DNA from: Terriglobus tenax | GTDB lineage: Bacteria > Acidobacteriota > Terriglobia > Terriglobales > Acidobacteriaceae | NCBI RefSeq assembly: GCF_025685395.1 | Contig: NZ_JAGSYA010000003.1 | Coordinates: forward strand, 1,054,001 to 1,118,000 | DNA length: 64,000 bases | Direction of reading: 5' to 3' | Shown here: in pieces, positions 19,390-28,565 of the stretch | How positions within the stretch are numbered: position 1 is the first letter of the stretch | Layout: each line of letters starts with the position of its first letter | Translations under genes and position numbers: made by a program | The notes under the pieces: generated by a model | Database searches by the model: none | Told to the model about the DNA's origin: nothing | What the model saw: the letters and a program-made list of their open reading frames with translations, nothing else

Positions 19390-19830
19390 ATGAAACGGAT
19401 TGCGTGGTGTGCGGTGGTGTGGATGGCGGCGGCTTCAGCGGGTGCGGCGGTTCCTGAGGAAGATGCGGTGCTGGCGCCGATCCAGGCCTTTTTCAAGGGG
19501 CTGTCGGCACGCGATGCGGCGGCGATGAAGTCCCCGTTTTTACCCGGCGGAACGCTTGTTCTGATGCGTGATGGCAAGCCCGGCCAGATGACGATTGAGC
19601 AGTTCGCCGAACGGGTGGGTAAGCCCGGAACGACGAAGATCGAGGAGCGGATTCACGATCCGCTGGTGAAGATCGACAACGACCTGGCGGTGGTGTGGGC
19701 TCCGTTTGATTTTTACGTGGATGGCAAGGTAGACCACTGTGGGACCGACCTGTTCAACATGGTGAAGAAGGATGGGCAGTGGGTGATTGCCGGGATTGCG
19801 GATACGGGGAAGAAAGAGTGTGGAAGGTAG
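19390..19830 (+). CDS. Secreted NTF2/SnoaL-like protein
   Basis: 146 residues with an N-terminal signal peptide (MKRIAWCAVVWMAAASAGA). The mature part has the cone-like NTF2 pattern: an N-terminal helix VLAPIQAFFKGLSARDAAAM, a loop with LPGGTLV, then beta strands ending in AVVWAPFDFYVDGKVDHCG and VKKDGQWVIAGIADT. Related proteins are ketosteroid-isomerase-like folds with varied or unknown roles. Function not assignable. Divergent from the receiver gene, 67 bp between starts. Confidence 0.75.
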   Translation: MKRIAWCAVVWMAAASAGAAVPEEDAVLAPIQAFFKGLSARDAAAMKSPFLPGGTLVLMRDGKPGQMTIEQFAERVGKPGTTKIEERIHDPLVKIDNDLAVVWAPFDFYVDGKVDHCGTDLFNMVKKDGQWVIAGIADTGKKECGR

Positions 19831-19879
19831 GGAGAGGCATGTCCTTCGCCGCGCTCAGGATAACAAAAGAAGATAGGCA

Positions 19880-19910
19880 AAAACGAAGGCCGGGCGTTTG
19901 CCCGGCCTTT
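19880..19910 (-). terminator. Terminator of the deoxyhypusine-synthase-like gene
   Basis: Perfect 10-bp stem AAGGCCGGGC/GCCCGGCCTT with a 4-nt loop. Read on the - strand it is followed by CGTTTTTG. May also act for the + strand NTF2-like gene. Confidence 0.88.
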
Positions 19911-19930
19911 CCGTTGAGCATGGTGGAAAC

Positions 19931-21001
19931 TTATGCCGTGACCGGCTCGAGCAGGCTGGCGAAGTTCTTGCCGGTGCGGGCGGCCTGCGCGTTCTTGTGG
20001 AAGGCGTAGCCGGTGATCAGTGGCAGGGCCATGGTGGCTTCGGCGTAGACCATCTGTTCCCAGGCCAGGTCAACTTTGCCCCAGCTGGAAGCTTCCTTCA
20101 GCGTGGAGCCGGAGAGGGCGCCGTCGCGGGAGTCGGCTACGGTGATCTGGATGGCGTACTTGTGCATGGCAACGTCGGCGTCGTCTCCGAGCAGAACCTC
20201 GGCGGCCACGACGATGTCCTGGGCGAAGTTCTTGGGGACGCCGCCGCCGACCATCAGAAGACCGGTGACAGGATTTTCCAGTTTGATCTTGGTGATCTCG
20301 TAGAAGTCCTTGGCGGAGTCAATGGCGACGACCGGCTTGCCGGCACGGTGGTGCTGGTGGGCGACCAGACCGAAGCCAGCGGAGCAGTCGGAGAAGGCCG
20401 GGCAGAAGATGGGCACGTTCTTCTCATAGGCAGCGAGGACGATGGAGTCGACGCCGCCGGCGGCCGGGGTCTTGCCGTTCTTGACCAGGTACTCACCCAT
20501 GGCGACGATGAACTCGCGCGAGGAGTAGGCGCGGGGCTCGAGAGAGTCGGCGATGATCTTGGTGGTCTCGTCGCAGATGCGGAGCTCGTCTTCGTCGATG
20601 AAAGTGTCGTAGATGCGGTCGATGGCCAGGTCGCGGAGATCGGCATCGTGCGCTCCGTACTTGTAGTCCTCGGAAGCGATGTAGTGCTTGAAACCGAGGG
20701 CTTCGAAGAAGTCCTGGTCGACGATGTTGGCGCCAGTGGAGACGATGGCGTCGACCATGTTGTTGCGGATCAGGTCAATGAAGATCTGCTTGAGGCCGGC
20801 GGAGATGAGCGAGCCGGCGAGGCAGAGGATGACGCCGCAGTCCTTGTCCTGGAGCATCATCTCGTAGATCTTGGCGGCGCGGTTCAGGTCACGCGACGAG
20901 TAGGCCATGTGTGCCATGGCGTCGACCAGCGGAACGACGTTGTGCTGCTTGATGTCGATGTGCTGGATCGGGGTAGTGAGAATCTCTTTTTTCGTAGGCA
21001 T
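19931..21001 (-). CDS. Deoxyhypusine synthase-like protein (polyamine-forming family)
   Basis: 356 residues, full length for the DHS family. The signature around the substrate Lys is intact: LSGSTLKEASSWGKVD with K309 corresponding to the lysine that forms the enzyme-substrate imine in eukaryotic DHS. NAD-binding stretches LCLAGSLISAG, STGANIVDQD and VGGGVPKNFAQD are also present. In bacteria, which lack eIF5A, family members make polyamines such as homospermidine or guanidino-polyamines rather than hypusine. This gene stands alone, divergent from the S1/P1-type nuclease, with its own terminator. The exact product cannot be told from sequence. Confidence 0.88.
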   Translation of the reverse strand: MPTKKEILTTPIQHIDIKQHNVVPLVDAMAHMAYSSRDLNRAAKIYEMMLQDKDCGVILCLAGSLISAGLKQIFIDLIRNNMVDAIVSTGANIVDQDFFEALGFKHYIASEDYKYGAHDADLRDLAIDRIYDTFIDEDELRICDETTKIIADSLEPRAYSSREFIVAMGEYLVKNGKTPAAGGVDSIVLAAYEKNVPIFCPAFSDCSAGFGLVAHQHHRAGKPVVAIDSAKDFYEITKIKLENPVTGLLMVGGGVPKNFAQDIVVAAEVLLGDDADVAMHKYAIQITVADSRDGALSGSTLKEASSWGKVDLAWEQMVYAEATMALPLITGYAFHKNAQAARTGKNFASLLEPVTA

Positions 21002-21160
21002 AACATTAACTAGGATAGCAACGTTTCGAGCCGGGTTGGCGCGGGTTTTCCATGAATTTCAGGTTGCCGTCCAGGCAGAGTTTTGGACGGGGTCGCCGGA
21101 GGGAATTTTTGATGCCGTAAGGGCGTGGCCGGGTGGGATGGGTGTGGCTATACTTTCGGC

Positions 21161-22087
21161 ATGCGAGTTCTCTCTGCTCTTCGTTTTGGCGCCGCTCTGG
21201 CGCTTGTTGCCGTAATGTCCGCACCGCCCAGCTATGGCTGGGGCATGGAAGGCCACATGATGATCAACCGGCTGGCCATGCAGGCTCTGCCGGCGGATAT
21301 TCCCGAGTTTCTGAAGACGCCGGCGGCGATTAACGAGGTGGAGTACCTGGGGCCGGAACCGGACCGCTGGCGCGATTCGACCGAGCCGGAGCTGAATGCT
21401 GCGCAGGCGCCTGAGCACTTTATGGACATGGAGTGGGCTGACCTGGCCGGCCCGCTGCCGCGAAAGCGGTACGACTTTATCCGCCAGCTTGCCGCCGCGC
21501 AGCCGGAGCATAAGGATATTCCCCTGACGCCGGAGAAGGTGGGCCTGCAGCCATACGTGACCACCGAAGTGTGGGAGCGCCTGAAGGCCGCCATGCGTGC
21601 CTACCGTACACTGAGCACCGAGAAGAAGGACACCAAGCAGGTGGAGGCGGCCATTCTGTTCTACGTGGGCTGGCTGGGCCACTATGTAGGCGATGGATCA
21701 AACCCGCATCACACGTCGATCCAGTACAACGGCTGGACCGGACCGAATCCGAATGGTTATACGACCGAGCATAAGATCCATAACTTGATGGAGAGTACCT
21801 ATGTGCGGGCGAACATCAAGATCGGCGAACTGACGCCGCTGGTGGAAAAGCAGCCGAAGCTGCTGGGCGACGTCTTCAATGATTATGTTGCCTATCTGCA
21901 CCACTCGCAGACGATGGTGGAGAAGACCTATCAGCTGGAGAAGGCTGGCGGCTTTATGGGAGCGGGGACGCCGGAGGCGCGGACGTTTATTGACGAGCGT
22001 CTGGCGGCCGGAGCGACGGAGCTGCGGGACATGGTGTACACGGCCTGGGTGAGGAGTGCGGATCCGGTGCCGCCATATCGTTCGTAG
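21161..22087 (+). CDS. Secreted S1/P1-type zinc nuclease
   Basis: 308 residues. The signal peptide MRVLSALRFGAALALVAVMSAPPSYG ends just before WGMEGHMMIN, the N-terminal Trp-plus-His zinc ligand pattern of the S1/P1 nuclease/phospholipase C superfamily. The HYVGDGSNPHH segment provides the central His/Asp ligands and YLHHSQTMVEKTY a helix of the alpha bundle. The enzyme would degrade single-stranded nucleic acid outside the cell, probably for phosphate or nucleotide scavenging. ATG 21161 is chosen so that the signal peptide starts properly. Closed by a strong terminator at 22112-22147. Confidence 0.85.
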   Translation: MRVLSALRFGAALALVAVMSAPPSYGWGMEGHMMINRLAMQALPADIPEFLKTPAAINEVEYLGPEPDRWRDSTEPELNAAQAPEHFMDMEWADLAGPLPRKRYDFIRQLAAAQPEHKDIPLTPEKVGLQPYVTTEVWERLKAAMRAYRTLSTEKKDTKQVEAAILFYVGWLGHYVGDGSNPHHTSIQYNGWTGPNPNGYTTEHKIHNLMESTYVRANIKIGELTPLVEKQPKLLGDVFNDYVAYLHHSQTMVEKTYQLEKAGGFMGAGTPEARTFIDERLAAGATELRDMVYTAWVRSADPVPPYRS

Positions 22088-22111
22088 ACGTATTTTGCCG
22101 TTGAACCTGTT

Positions 22112-22147
22112 CGAAAGGAGAGTTTGTAACTCTCCTTTCGTCTTTTT
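22112..22147 (+). terminator. Rho-independent terminator after the S1/P1 nuclease
   Basis: Perfect 11-bp stem CGAAAGGAGAG/CTCTCCTTTCG with a 7-nt loop followed by TCTTTTT. Confidence 0.95.
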
Positions 22148-22245
22148 GCAGGGCATTTACGTGATCTGAACCAGATGTTGACCGCAGTTTTGCAGCTTAT
22201 TCGCGGAACGGTGTCACTCTTCACCCAGCAATCAGCGAGGTGAGG

Positions 22246-23031
22246 ATGGCAACTGCGGTTCTGGCTCCGGTAGTCGTACAGCCGGCGGTATGGGTTCCAG
22301 CGGATGCGGTTTTGCAGGCCGGGCCGTACCGGGCCCGGCTGGCAGTGACGGAGGCGGACAGGCTGGCGGTCTATCGTCTGCGCTTTGTGGTCTTCAACCT
22401 GGAGCTGAATGAGGGATGCGAGGCTGCGTTCGCTACCGGACACGACCGCGACAGGTTTGACGACGTCTGCGACCACATTCTGGTGGAACGCGTGGAGTGC
22501 GGATCGGTGATCGGCACCTATCGTCTGCAGACCGGCTTGCGTGCGTTGCAGGCGCATGGCTACTACAGCGCGCAGGAATTCGACCTGAGCCCCTATGAAG
22601 TCCTGCGCGAGCGCACGATTGAACTGGGTCGGGCGTGCATTCACCGTGACCACCGCTCCCCAGAGGTGCTGAACCTGCTGTGGAAGGCGATTGCGCGGTA
22701 CGCCAAGGAGCGTAATGCCCGCTGGATGATGGGCTGTTGCTCGCTGAACTCGCAGGATGCCGTGGAAGGCTGGAGCGTGTTTCACGGTCTGCGCGAGTAC
22801 CAGGTGGAGGAAAGCCTGCGGACACTGCCCCTGGAAGCCCTGCGGATGCAGCGTGTGGAAGGCGAGATCGAGGCGAAACAGCCGCCGAAGCTACTGCGCA
22901 GCTACCTGGCGCTCGGGGCTCGCATATGTGGGGAACCGGCCATTGACCGGGAGTTCCGCACGATTGATTTTCTTACCCTTATGGATCTGGAACGGCTTCA
23001 TCCTAGAATGGCAGTAAGGCTTTTTGGATGA
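22246..23031 (+). CDS. olsB: OlsB-like ornithine N-acyltransferase (GNAT)
   Basis: 261 residues. The central part (YRLRFVVFNLELNEG, DDVCDHILVER, VIGTYRLQTG, ELGRACIHRDHR) matches the GNAT fold of the OlsB/hemolysin-like acyl-ACP transferases that attach a 3-hydroxy fatty acid to ornithine, the first step of ornithine lipid synthesis. The start ATG at 22246 follows GAGGTGAGG. The neighbour 13 bp downstream encodes a PlsC-type acyltransferase, as expected for OlsA, which adds the second acyl chain. The pair is therefore read as a phosphorus-free membrane lipid pathway. Other acyl-homoserine-lactone-like GNATs share this fold, so substrate is inferred from context. Confidence 0.78.
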   Translation: MATAVLAPVVVQPAVWVPADAVLQAGPYRARLAVTEADRLAVYRLRFVVFNLELNEGCEAAFATGHDRDRFDDVCDHILVERVECGSVIGTYRLQTGLRALQAHGYYSAQEFDLSPYEVLRERTIELGRACIHRDHRSPEVLNLLWKAIARYAKERNARWMMGCCSLNSQDAVEGWSVFHGLREYQVEESLRTLPLEALRMQRVEGEIEAKQPPKLLRSYLALGARICGEPAIDREFRTIDFLTLMDLERLHPRMAVRLFG

Positions 23032-23044
23032 GGTAAGTGGATTG

Positions 23045-23800
23045 ATGGGTGTTTTACGGGCGCTGGTGCGGCTGCTGGTGCTGGCCGGAATGGTCGTCTT
23101 GGCGATGCTTCAGGCAGCTTTGCAGCGTGACAAGTCTGCCCGCGGACGGGCGGTATGGATGCATCGTTGGGCTGGCCGCGTAGTGCGGATGGCTGGAGTG
23201 CGCCTTCGCGTGGTGGGGAAGCCGGCAACCAGCGGTCTGCTGGTGAGCAACCACGTTGGCTATGTGGATGTGCTGGTGATCGGCTCCATTGTGCCGACCG
23301 TCTTTGTCTCCAAGGCAGAGGTGATGAAGTGGCCCGTCTTTGGCTGGTTGACCCGGATTGCCGGAACCATTTTTGTGAACCGTGAAAGCCGGATGGCGAC
23401 GGCAAGCGTTGCCGAGCAGATGCACAAGCGGATGGAAGAGGGACTGATGGTCTTGTTCTTCCCCGAAGGCACCAGCTCCGACGGGGAGCAGATTCTGCCT
23501 TTCCGAACCTCCTTGTTTGAAGCTCCGGTGCGTGCCGAGGCTGAGATCTGGACCTGCTGCGTGCGCTACACGGTGCCCGGTCAGGGCCGCGATGTGGTGC
23601 GCGAGAAGGTTGCGTATTGGGGTGACATGAGCTTTGGCCCGCATGTCGCGCGGCTTTTCACGATGAAGGAGTTCGAGGCCGTCGTGGAGTATTCCCCCAT
23701 CTCCATCCGTACCGACGACCGCAAGGAAGCAGCCCGTAAGAGCGAGGCTCTGATGCGCGAGATGCATGCGGAACTGGTGGGCGAGACGGTCGGTGTGTAG
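23045..23800 (+). CDS. olsA: OlsA-like lyso-lipid acyltransferase (PlsC family)
   Basis: 251 residues from the ATG at 23045 (GAGG about 11 bases upstream). An N-terminal membrane helix (LLVLAGMVVLAMLQAAL) anchors it at the inner membrane. The PlsC motif I NHVGYVDVL (NHxxxxD) and motif III FFPEGTSSDG are intact, as is the GTIFVNRES motif II region. It would acylate lyso-ornithine lipid if the neighbour is OlsB; otherwise it would be a 1-acylglycerol-3-phosphate acyltransferase. Confidence 0.82.
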   Translation: MGVLRALVRLLVLAGMVVLAMLQAALQRDKSARGRAVWMHRWAGRVVRMAGVRLRVVGKPATSGLLVSNHVGYVDVLVIGSIVPTVFVSKAEVMKWPVFGWLTRIAGTIFVNRESRMATASVAEQMHKRMEEGLMVLFFPEGTSSDGEQILPFRTSLFEAPVRAEAEIWTCCVRYTVPGQGRDVVREKVAYWGDMSFGPHVARLFTMKEFEAVVEYSPISIRTDDRKEAARKSEALMREMHAELVGETVGV

Positions 23801-23914
23801 GCAAGCTTCGCGAAGCGGCGAATAGAGTTCTTCGTTTTGCGGCGGCATGACACCGAGAGATAAAGCGGAAGCAGGTCCTTCGCTGCACCTCGGGAGGACA
23901 AGCAAGGCAAAAGG

Positions 23915-24535
23915 CTAGTGGGGCAAAAGGTTGCGCTTGCGCAGGGTGACGCGAATGCTCTCGATGGACCAGTCGAGCGCTTCGGTGCCTTTGACGACCA
24001 TGTCGGCGCGGTGTTGCGAAGGGATCACGTAGAGCTCGGCCATGGGGCGCGCGGTGGCATCAAACTGGGCCCGAACGGACTCTTCCGTGCGTCCGCGTTC
24101 GCGCATATCGCGGTAGATGCGGCGGTTGAGGCAGATCTCGTTGGGTGCGTCCACGTAGACAGAGAAGTTATAGAAGGGAAGCAGCTCCGGGTAGTGAAGC
24201 GCGAGGATGCCTTCGACGATGACGACCTGCGTCGGTGTAACCGGATCGAACTGGTTGGGCACGCGCGAGTGGGTCTTGAAGTCGTAGACCGGGCGGCGGA
24301 TGGGCAGGCCGTCGGAAAGCAGGCGGATGTGCTCAAAGATCAGTTCGGATTCGAGCGAGTCCGGATGGTCAAAGTTGGACTTGTCCCGCTGTTCTTTCGG
24401 CAGGTGTGACAGGTCGCGGTAGTAGAGGTCGAAGGGAAAGATGGTGGCTTCGAACTCGGAGGCGAGTTCACGCGCGAGGGTCGTTTTTCCTGACCCGGAG
24501 CAGCCGGCGATAGCGATGACAAGTGGCTTGGGCAT
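23915..24535 (-). CDS. udk: Uridine kinase
   Basis: 206 residues. Phosphorylates uridine (and usually cytidine) to the monophosphate in pyrimidine salvage. The P-loop AGCSGSGKTTLA is at the N-terminus; FDLYYRDLSHLP and FDHPDS are the nucleoside-binding segments of the family, and RRIYRDMRERGRT is the lid. It starts 3 bp after the stop of the purine nucleoside phosphorylase gene, making a nucleoside salvage operon. Confidence 0.93.
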   Translation of the reverse strand: MPKPLVIAIAGCSGSGKTTLARELASEFEATIFPFDLYYRDLSHLPKEQRDKSNFDHPDSLESELIFEHIRLLSDGLPIRRPVYDFKTHSRVPNQFDPVTPTQVVIVEGILALHYPELLPFYNFSVYVDAPNEICLNRRIYRDMRERGRTEESVRAQFDATARPMAELYVIPSQHRADMVVKGTEALDWSIESIRVTLRKRNLLPH

Positions 24536-24538
24536 GCG

Positions 24539-25360
24539 TTACAGCTGGGGTACCAGGGCGGTGAGCAGGGCGGTGAACTGGCCTTCGATGCGCTTGCCGA
24601 TCTCCATGACCTCTTCGTGATTGATGACCTCATCGAGCACTCCGGCAGCCATGTTGGTGACGACGGAGAAGCCGAGAACCTCGATGCCCATGTGGCGGGC
24701 AATGATGACCTCATGCACGGTGGACATACCGACCAGGTCAGCGCCCAGGGTGCGGAAGGCGCGGATTTCGGCAGGTGTTTCGTAGCTGGGACCGAGGACG
24801 GCGAGGTAGACACCTTCGTTCAATGTCCAGCCCTGATTGGCCGCCTCAGCAATTGCCAGCTTGCGGAACGCAGGCGAGTAGGCCGTCGACATATCGAAGA
24901 AGCGCGGACCGAGAGCATCAATATTCGGCCCAAGCGCGGCATTGGTGCCTGTCAGGTTGATATGGTCACTGATGCCGACGATGGCTCCTTGCCCATAACG
25001 GACGTTGATGCCGCCGGCGGCGTTGGTGACGATGAGCTTCTTTGCGCCGAGCAGGCCGAGCACACGCGTAGGGAAGGTAACCTGCGCCATGGTGTAGCCC
25101 TCGTACGCATGGACGCGACCCTGCATGACGGCAACCGGAACGCCACCGATGGTTCCGAGGACAAGCTTGCCACTATGCCCGGCGACCGTGGACTGCGGGA
25201 AGTTCGGAATCTCGGCATAGGGAATGGTGACCGCGTCCGCGACCTGCGAGGCAAAGCTGCCAAGGCCCGAGCCGAGGATGATGGCGAGCTGCGGCTGGAG
25301 CGAAGTTTTGGAACGGATATAACTGACGGCGGCTTGAGCTTGCGCGAGGATGTCGGACAT
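24539..25360 (-). CDS. punA: Purine nucleoside phosphorylase (trimeric type)
   Basis: 273 residues from the ATG at 25360. Cleaves purine nucleosides with phosphate to base and (deoxy)ribose 1-phosphate. The phosphate-binding ILGSGLGSFA, the GHSGKLVLG loop, RVHAYEGY, VTNAAGGIN and the MSTVHEVIIARHMG helix place it in the low-molecular-weight trimeric family rather than hexameric DeoD. It is followed at 3 bp by uridine kinase. An in-frame extension to 25444 has no family resemblance and is left out. Confidence 0.93.
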   Translation of the reverse strand: MSDILAQAQAAVSYIRSKTSLQPQLAIILGSGLGSFASQVADAVTIPYAEIPNFPQSTVAGHSGKLVLGTIGGVPVAVMQGRVHAYEGYTMAQVTFPTRVLGLLGAKKLIVTNAAGGINVRYGQGAIVGISDHINLTGTNAALGPNIDALGPRFFDMSTAYSPAFRKLAIAEAANQGWTLNEGVYLAVLGPSYETPAEIRAFRTLGADLVGMSTVHEVIIARHMGIEVLGFSVVTNMAAGVLDEVINHEEVMEIGKRIEGQFTALLTALVPQL

Positions 25361-25430
25361 GAGGAGTTGCGAAAAGGGTATCAAAGACCGGGGAAGAGTG
25401 CAGCGAAAAGACTGCGTCGGGTGATATCGC

Positions 25431-25464
25431 AAGGAAAAGGCCACGTCCTGCTAAAGACGTGGCC
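25431..25464 (-). terminator. Terminator of ispG
   Basis: Perfect 9-bp stem GGCCACGTC/GACGTGGCC with an 8-nt loop; read on the - strand it ends in TTTTCCTT. Confidence 0.85.
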
Positions 25465-25482
25465 TGCTTTCAATGCCGGGGG

Positions 25483-26730
<1,248 letters not shown>

Positions 26731-26792
26731 GGGACTCTCTACCCTTAAGTTTACCGCAGTGGGCAAAAAGGCGGGTTAGACTGTAAAGAAGT

Positions 26793-26869
26793 GGCCCGGT
26801 AGCTCAGTTGCATAGAGCGGCGCACTCCTAAGGCGAAGGTCGCAGGTTGGACTCCTGCCCGGGTCACCA
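26793..26869 (+). tRNA. tRNA-Arg (anticodon CCT)
   Basis: 77 nt including encoded CCA. Acceptor GGCCCGG/CCGGGTC, D-arm GCTC/GAGC, anticodon loop CTCCTAA and T-arm GCAGG/CCTGC all fold. The anticodon stem GCGCA/GGCGA has only three central pairs. The T-loop reads TTGGACT instead of TTCGANT and the D-loop has GC where GG is usual, so the tertiary 19-56 pair appears swapped to C-G. Followed by a terminator; the accessory region starts just downstream. Confidence 0.88.
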
Positions 26870-26897
26870 CTTATAAGCAATAAAATCAATAATTTAC

Positions 26898-26933
26898 GCG
26901 GATGGCGCAGATTCTCTCGCTATCCGCATTTTG
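26898..26933 (+). terminator. Terminator downstream of tRNA-Arg
   Basis: 10-bp stem GCGGATGGCG/CGCTATCCGC (one G-T pair), 10-nt loop, then ATTTTG. Confidence 0.65.
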
Positions 26934-27050
26934 CCGTTTGGGATACTTTTGGGATACTTTCGCACGCGATTCCTGCAATCGTCTGCAATGCCCTGCGACC
27001 CGGGCCGGGGTCTCGCCCCCAAGCAGTCCGCTGACAGACCAGCAATGGGA

Positions 27051-27076
27051 AAGCCCTCCTGATTGGGAGGGCTTTT
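27051..27076. terminator. Hairpin terminator downstream of the excisionase-like gene
   Basis: Perfect 9-bp stem AAGCCCTCC/GGAGGGCTT, 6-nt loop, followed by TT on the + strand. It is placed just after the - strand stop at 27098, so it may work in both directions. Confidence 0.75.
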
Positions 27077-27097
27077 CGTTCCAAGACCGAGGCCGGA

Positions 27098-27319
27098 CTA
27101 TCCAGTGAGCCTCTTATGGTCAAAACCTGCATACCGTTTCAGCTCGGCGAGAGGGATGAGGATGCGGGCACCGATTCGGCGAGTGTTCAGCTCCCCATGG
27201 GCAAGCAGATAGTCCAGGCTTCGCTGACTAATCGAAAGGTACTGAGCGGCATTCCGTCGATCAACAAGCAGCCTCTCCTCCGTGGGCATGGTCACTCTTT
27301 GAACAGGCTTCCTCCGCAT
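27098..27319 (-). CDS. Excisionase-family small HTH protein
   Basis: 73 residues from the ATG at 27319, which has GGAGG 4-5 bases upstream. LLVDRRNAAQYLSISQRSLDYLLAHGELNTRRIGARILIPLAEL is the HTH_17/excisionase-type winged helix seen in recombination directionality factors and small mobile-element regulators. It lies about 230 bp from the tRNA, the usual place for such a gene in tRNA-integrated islands, but no integrase gene is left beside it. It could also simply regulate its neighbours. Confidence 0.75.
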   Translation of the reverse strand: MRRKPVQRVTMPTEERLLVDRRNAAQYLSISQRSLDYLLAHGELNTRRIGARILIPLAELKRYAGFDHKRLTG

Positions 27320-27569
27320 TGATCCTCCGGCAACAAGAGATTCCCTCTCAGCATGGAGTCGCAAAACTATTTCGTCCAATGGTTTGTAGAGATGGCGGAG
27401 GAATCGCTTTTAGCGATGGCTAAATTCCACAATGGGAAAAGGGTTGCCTGATTAAAGCAACCTTACGGTAACTATTTTGAGTCCATATTAGTCACACGGT
27501 AAGAGTAGATGAGGGCTACTCAATACCACGGGGTAACACACTTCAACCATCAGAGCTGGAGGTGTGCAG

Positions 27570-27872
27570 TTGAGCATCTACGACTATTTGGAATTTCGCC
27601 ATCTGCGGTACATCGTGGCGGTCGCTGAAGAACTGAATATAACGAGGGCAGCAGAGCGATTGAATGTTGTTCAATCCAACCTCAGCAGGCAGATCAGTGA
27701 CATCGAAGAACTCTTCCATGTGAAGCTCTTCATCAGGGTTCATAACGGAGTTCAGCTTACGTCCGCAGGACAATCTTTCTACATCCGAGCCAAGCAGTTA
27801 TTGGAACTCCGCGAAGAGACCATTAACTCTCTTCATGCTGTCCAGGACGCCGAAACAAAGGCGTCCGTGTGA
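27570..27872 (+). CDS. Stand-alone LysR-type HTH domain protein
   Basis: About 100 residues consisting only of the LysR winged-helix domain and linker helix (FRHLRYIVAVAEELNITRAAERLNVVQSNLSRQISDIEELFHV). The about 200-residue effector domain is missing: the stop overlaps the next start by 4 bp. TTG 27570 is preferred because GGAGG is 7 bases upstream; GTG 27564 is too close. The intact overlap with the XRE gene argues that this short form is the working gene rather than decay. Confidence 0.75.
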   Translation: MSIYDYLEFRHLRYIVAVAEELNITRAAERLNVVQSNLSRQISDIEELFHVKLFIRVHNGVQLTSAGQSFYIRAKQLLELREETINSLHAVQDAETKASV

Positions 27873-28096
27873 AACAACTCAGAAAAGAGCGTGGACTGAC
27901 CCATCGAGCACTTGTCATGGACCACAATTTCCATCTCACCCACCTCCAACGGATCGAGAGTGGCAAAGGACTTTCTATACCGACTCTATTACGGGTCGCC
28001 GAAGCGTTGAATGTATCCGCGGCAGACCTGATCGACGGGCTGGGCATGTGTGCAGACATTGAACAAGGTGCAACAGGAGGTAAGGATTGCAAATGA
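27869..28096 (+). CDS. XRE-family HTH regulator
   Basis: 75 residues, essentially one Cro/C1-type helix-turn-helix (KQLRKERGLTHRALVMDHNFHLTHLQRIESGKGLSIPTLLRVAEALNV). GTG start overlaps the preceding LysR-HTH stop (GTGA), so the two are co-translated. Such small repressors commonly control mobile elements. Confidence 0.8.
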   Translation: MKQLRKERGLTHRALVMDHNFHLTHLQRIESGKGLSIPTLLRVAEALNVSAADLIDGLGMCADIEQGATGGKDCK

Positions 28097-28274
28097 ACAG
28101 TTGCAGTCCGTCGACGGCAAAACCGTTTAATCTTCTTGCCTCCATCACGGATTGAATGCGCGCACAGTCGTTTTCGTATATCCAGTGCTGAACTGCGCCT
28201 CAATCGTCTTCTCAAATATTGAGCGCGTGGCCATGATCCAATCATGAATACGGGAAGACTAAGACGCATTATCA

Positions 28275-28565
28275 CTATCGCGGTACATCGTCGTCCGTAG
28301 CGACATAGAACGGTACTTTGCGGGATTGAAACAACTCCGGATGCCGTGTTGTCAGATGCGAAAGCATGGTTCGGGCAATCCGGACACTGTGTTCAATCTC
28401 CCGTTCCCACTCCGCATCCGCCAGACCGTCGCTGTGCGTGATTGACCATCGGGCCGTCCGCAATCCAAGAATCAGGCTCGCGGCAATCGCGAGCGTCGTC
28501 CCAAGCCGTTCTTGATCGACTTCGCGGCGGAAACCACCTACCCGCGAGCCCTCAGTGGAAGTCAT
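28275..28565 (-). CDS. Hypothetical protein next to the dnaE2 remnant
   Basis: 96 residues with GGAGGTGG upstream of the ATG. Mostly helical (EWEREIEHSVRIARTMLSHLTTRHPELF); no recognised domain. Its start overlaps the end of the dnaE2 frame by 14 bp, indicating it was once the next gene in that operon. It looks intact, unlike its neighbour. Confidence 0.55.
   Translation of the reverse strand: MTSTEGSRVGGFRREVDQERLGTTLAIAASLILGLRTARWSITHSDGLADAEWEREIEHSVRIARTMLSHLTTRHPELFQSRKVPFYVATDDDVPR

Noticed and set aside
19898-21013. A 371-codon + strand frame opposite the deoxyhypusine-synthase-like gene
   Set aside because: Low-complexity antisense shadow of a gene with complete family signature.
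26940-26960. Tandem GGGATACTTT repeats after the tRNA as an attachment site
   Set aside because: Only two short adjacent copies, no matching copy elsewhere in the window; kept as unexplained.
26902-27132. Short frames on both strands between tRNA and excisionase-like gene
   Set aside because: They cross two terminator hairpins and have no family resemblance; possibly relics of a lost integrase but not supportable.
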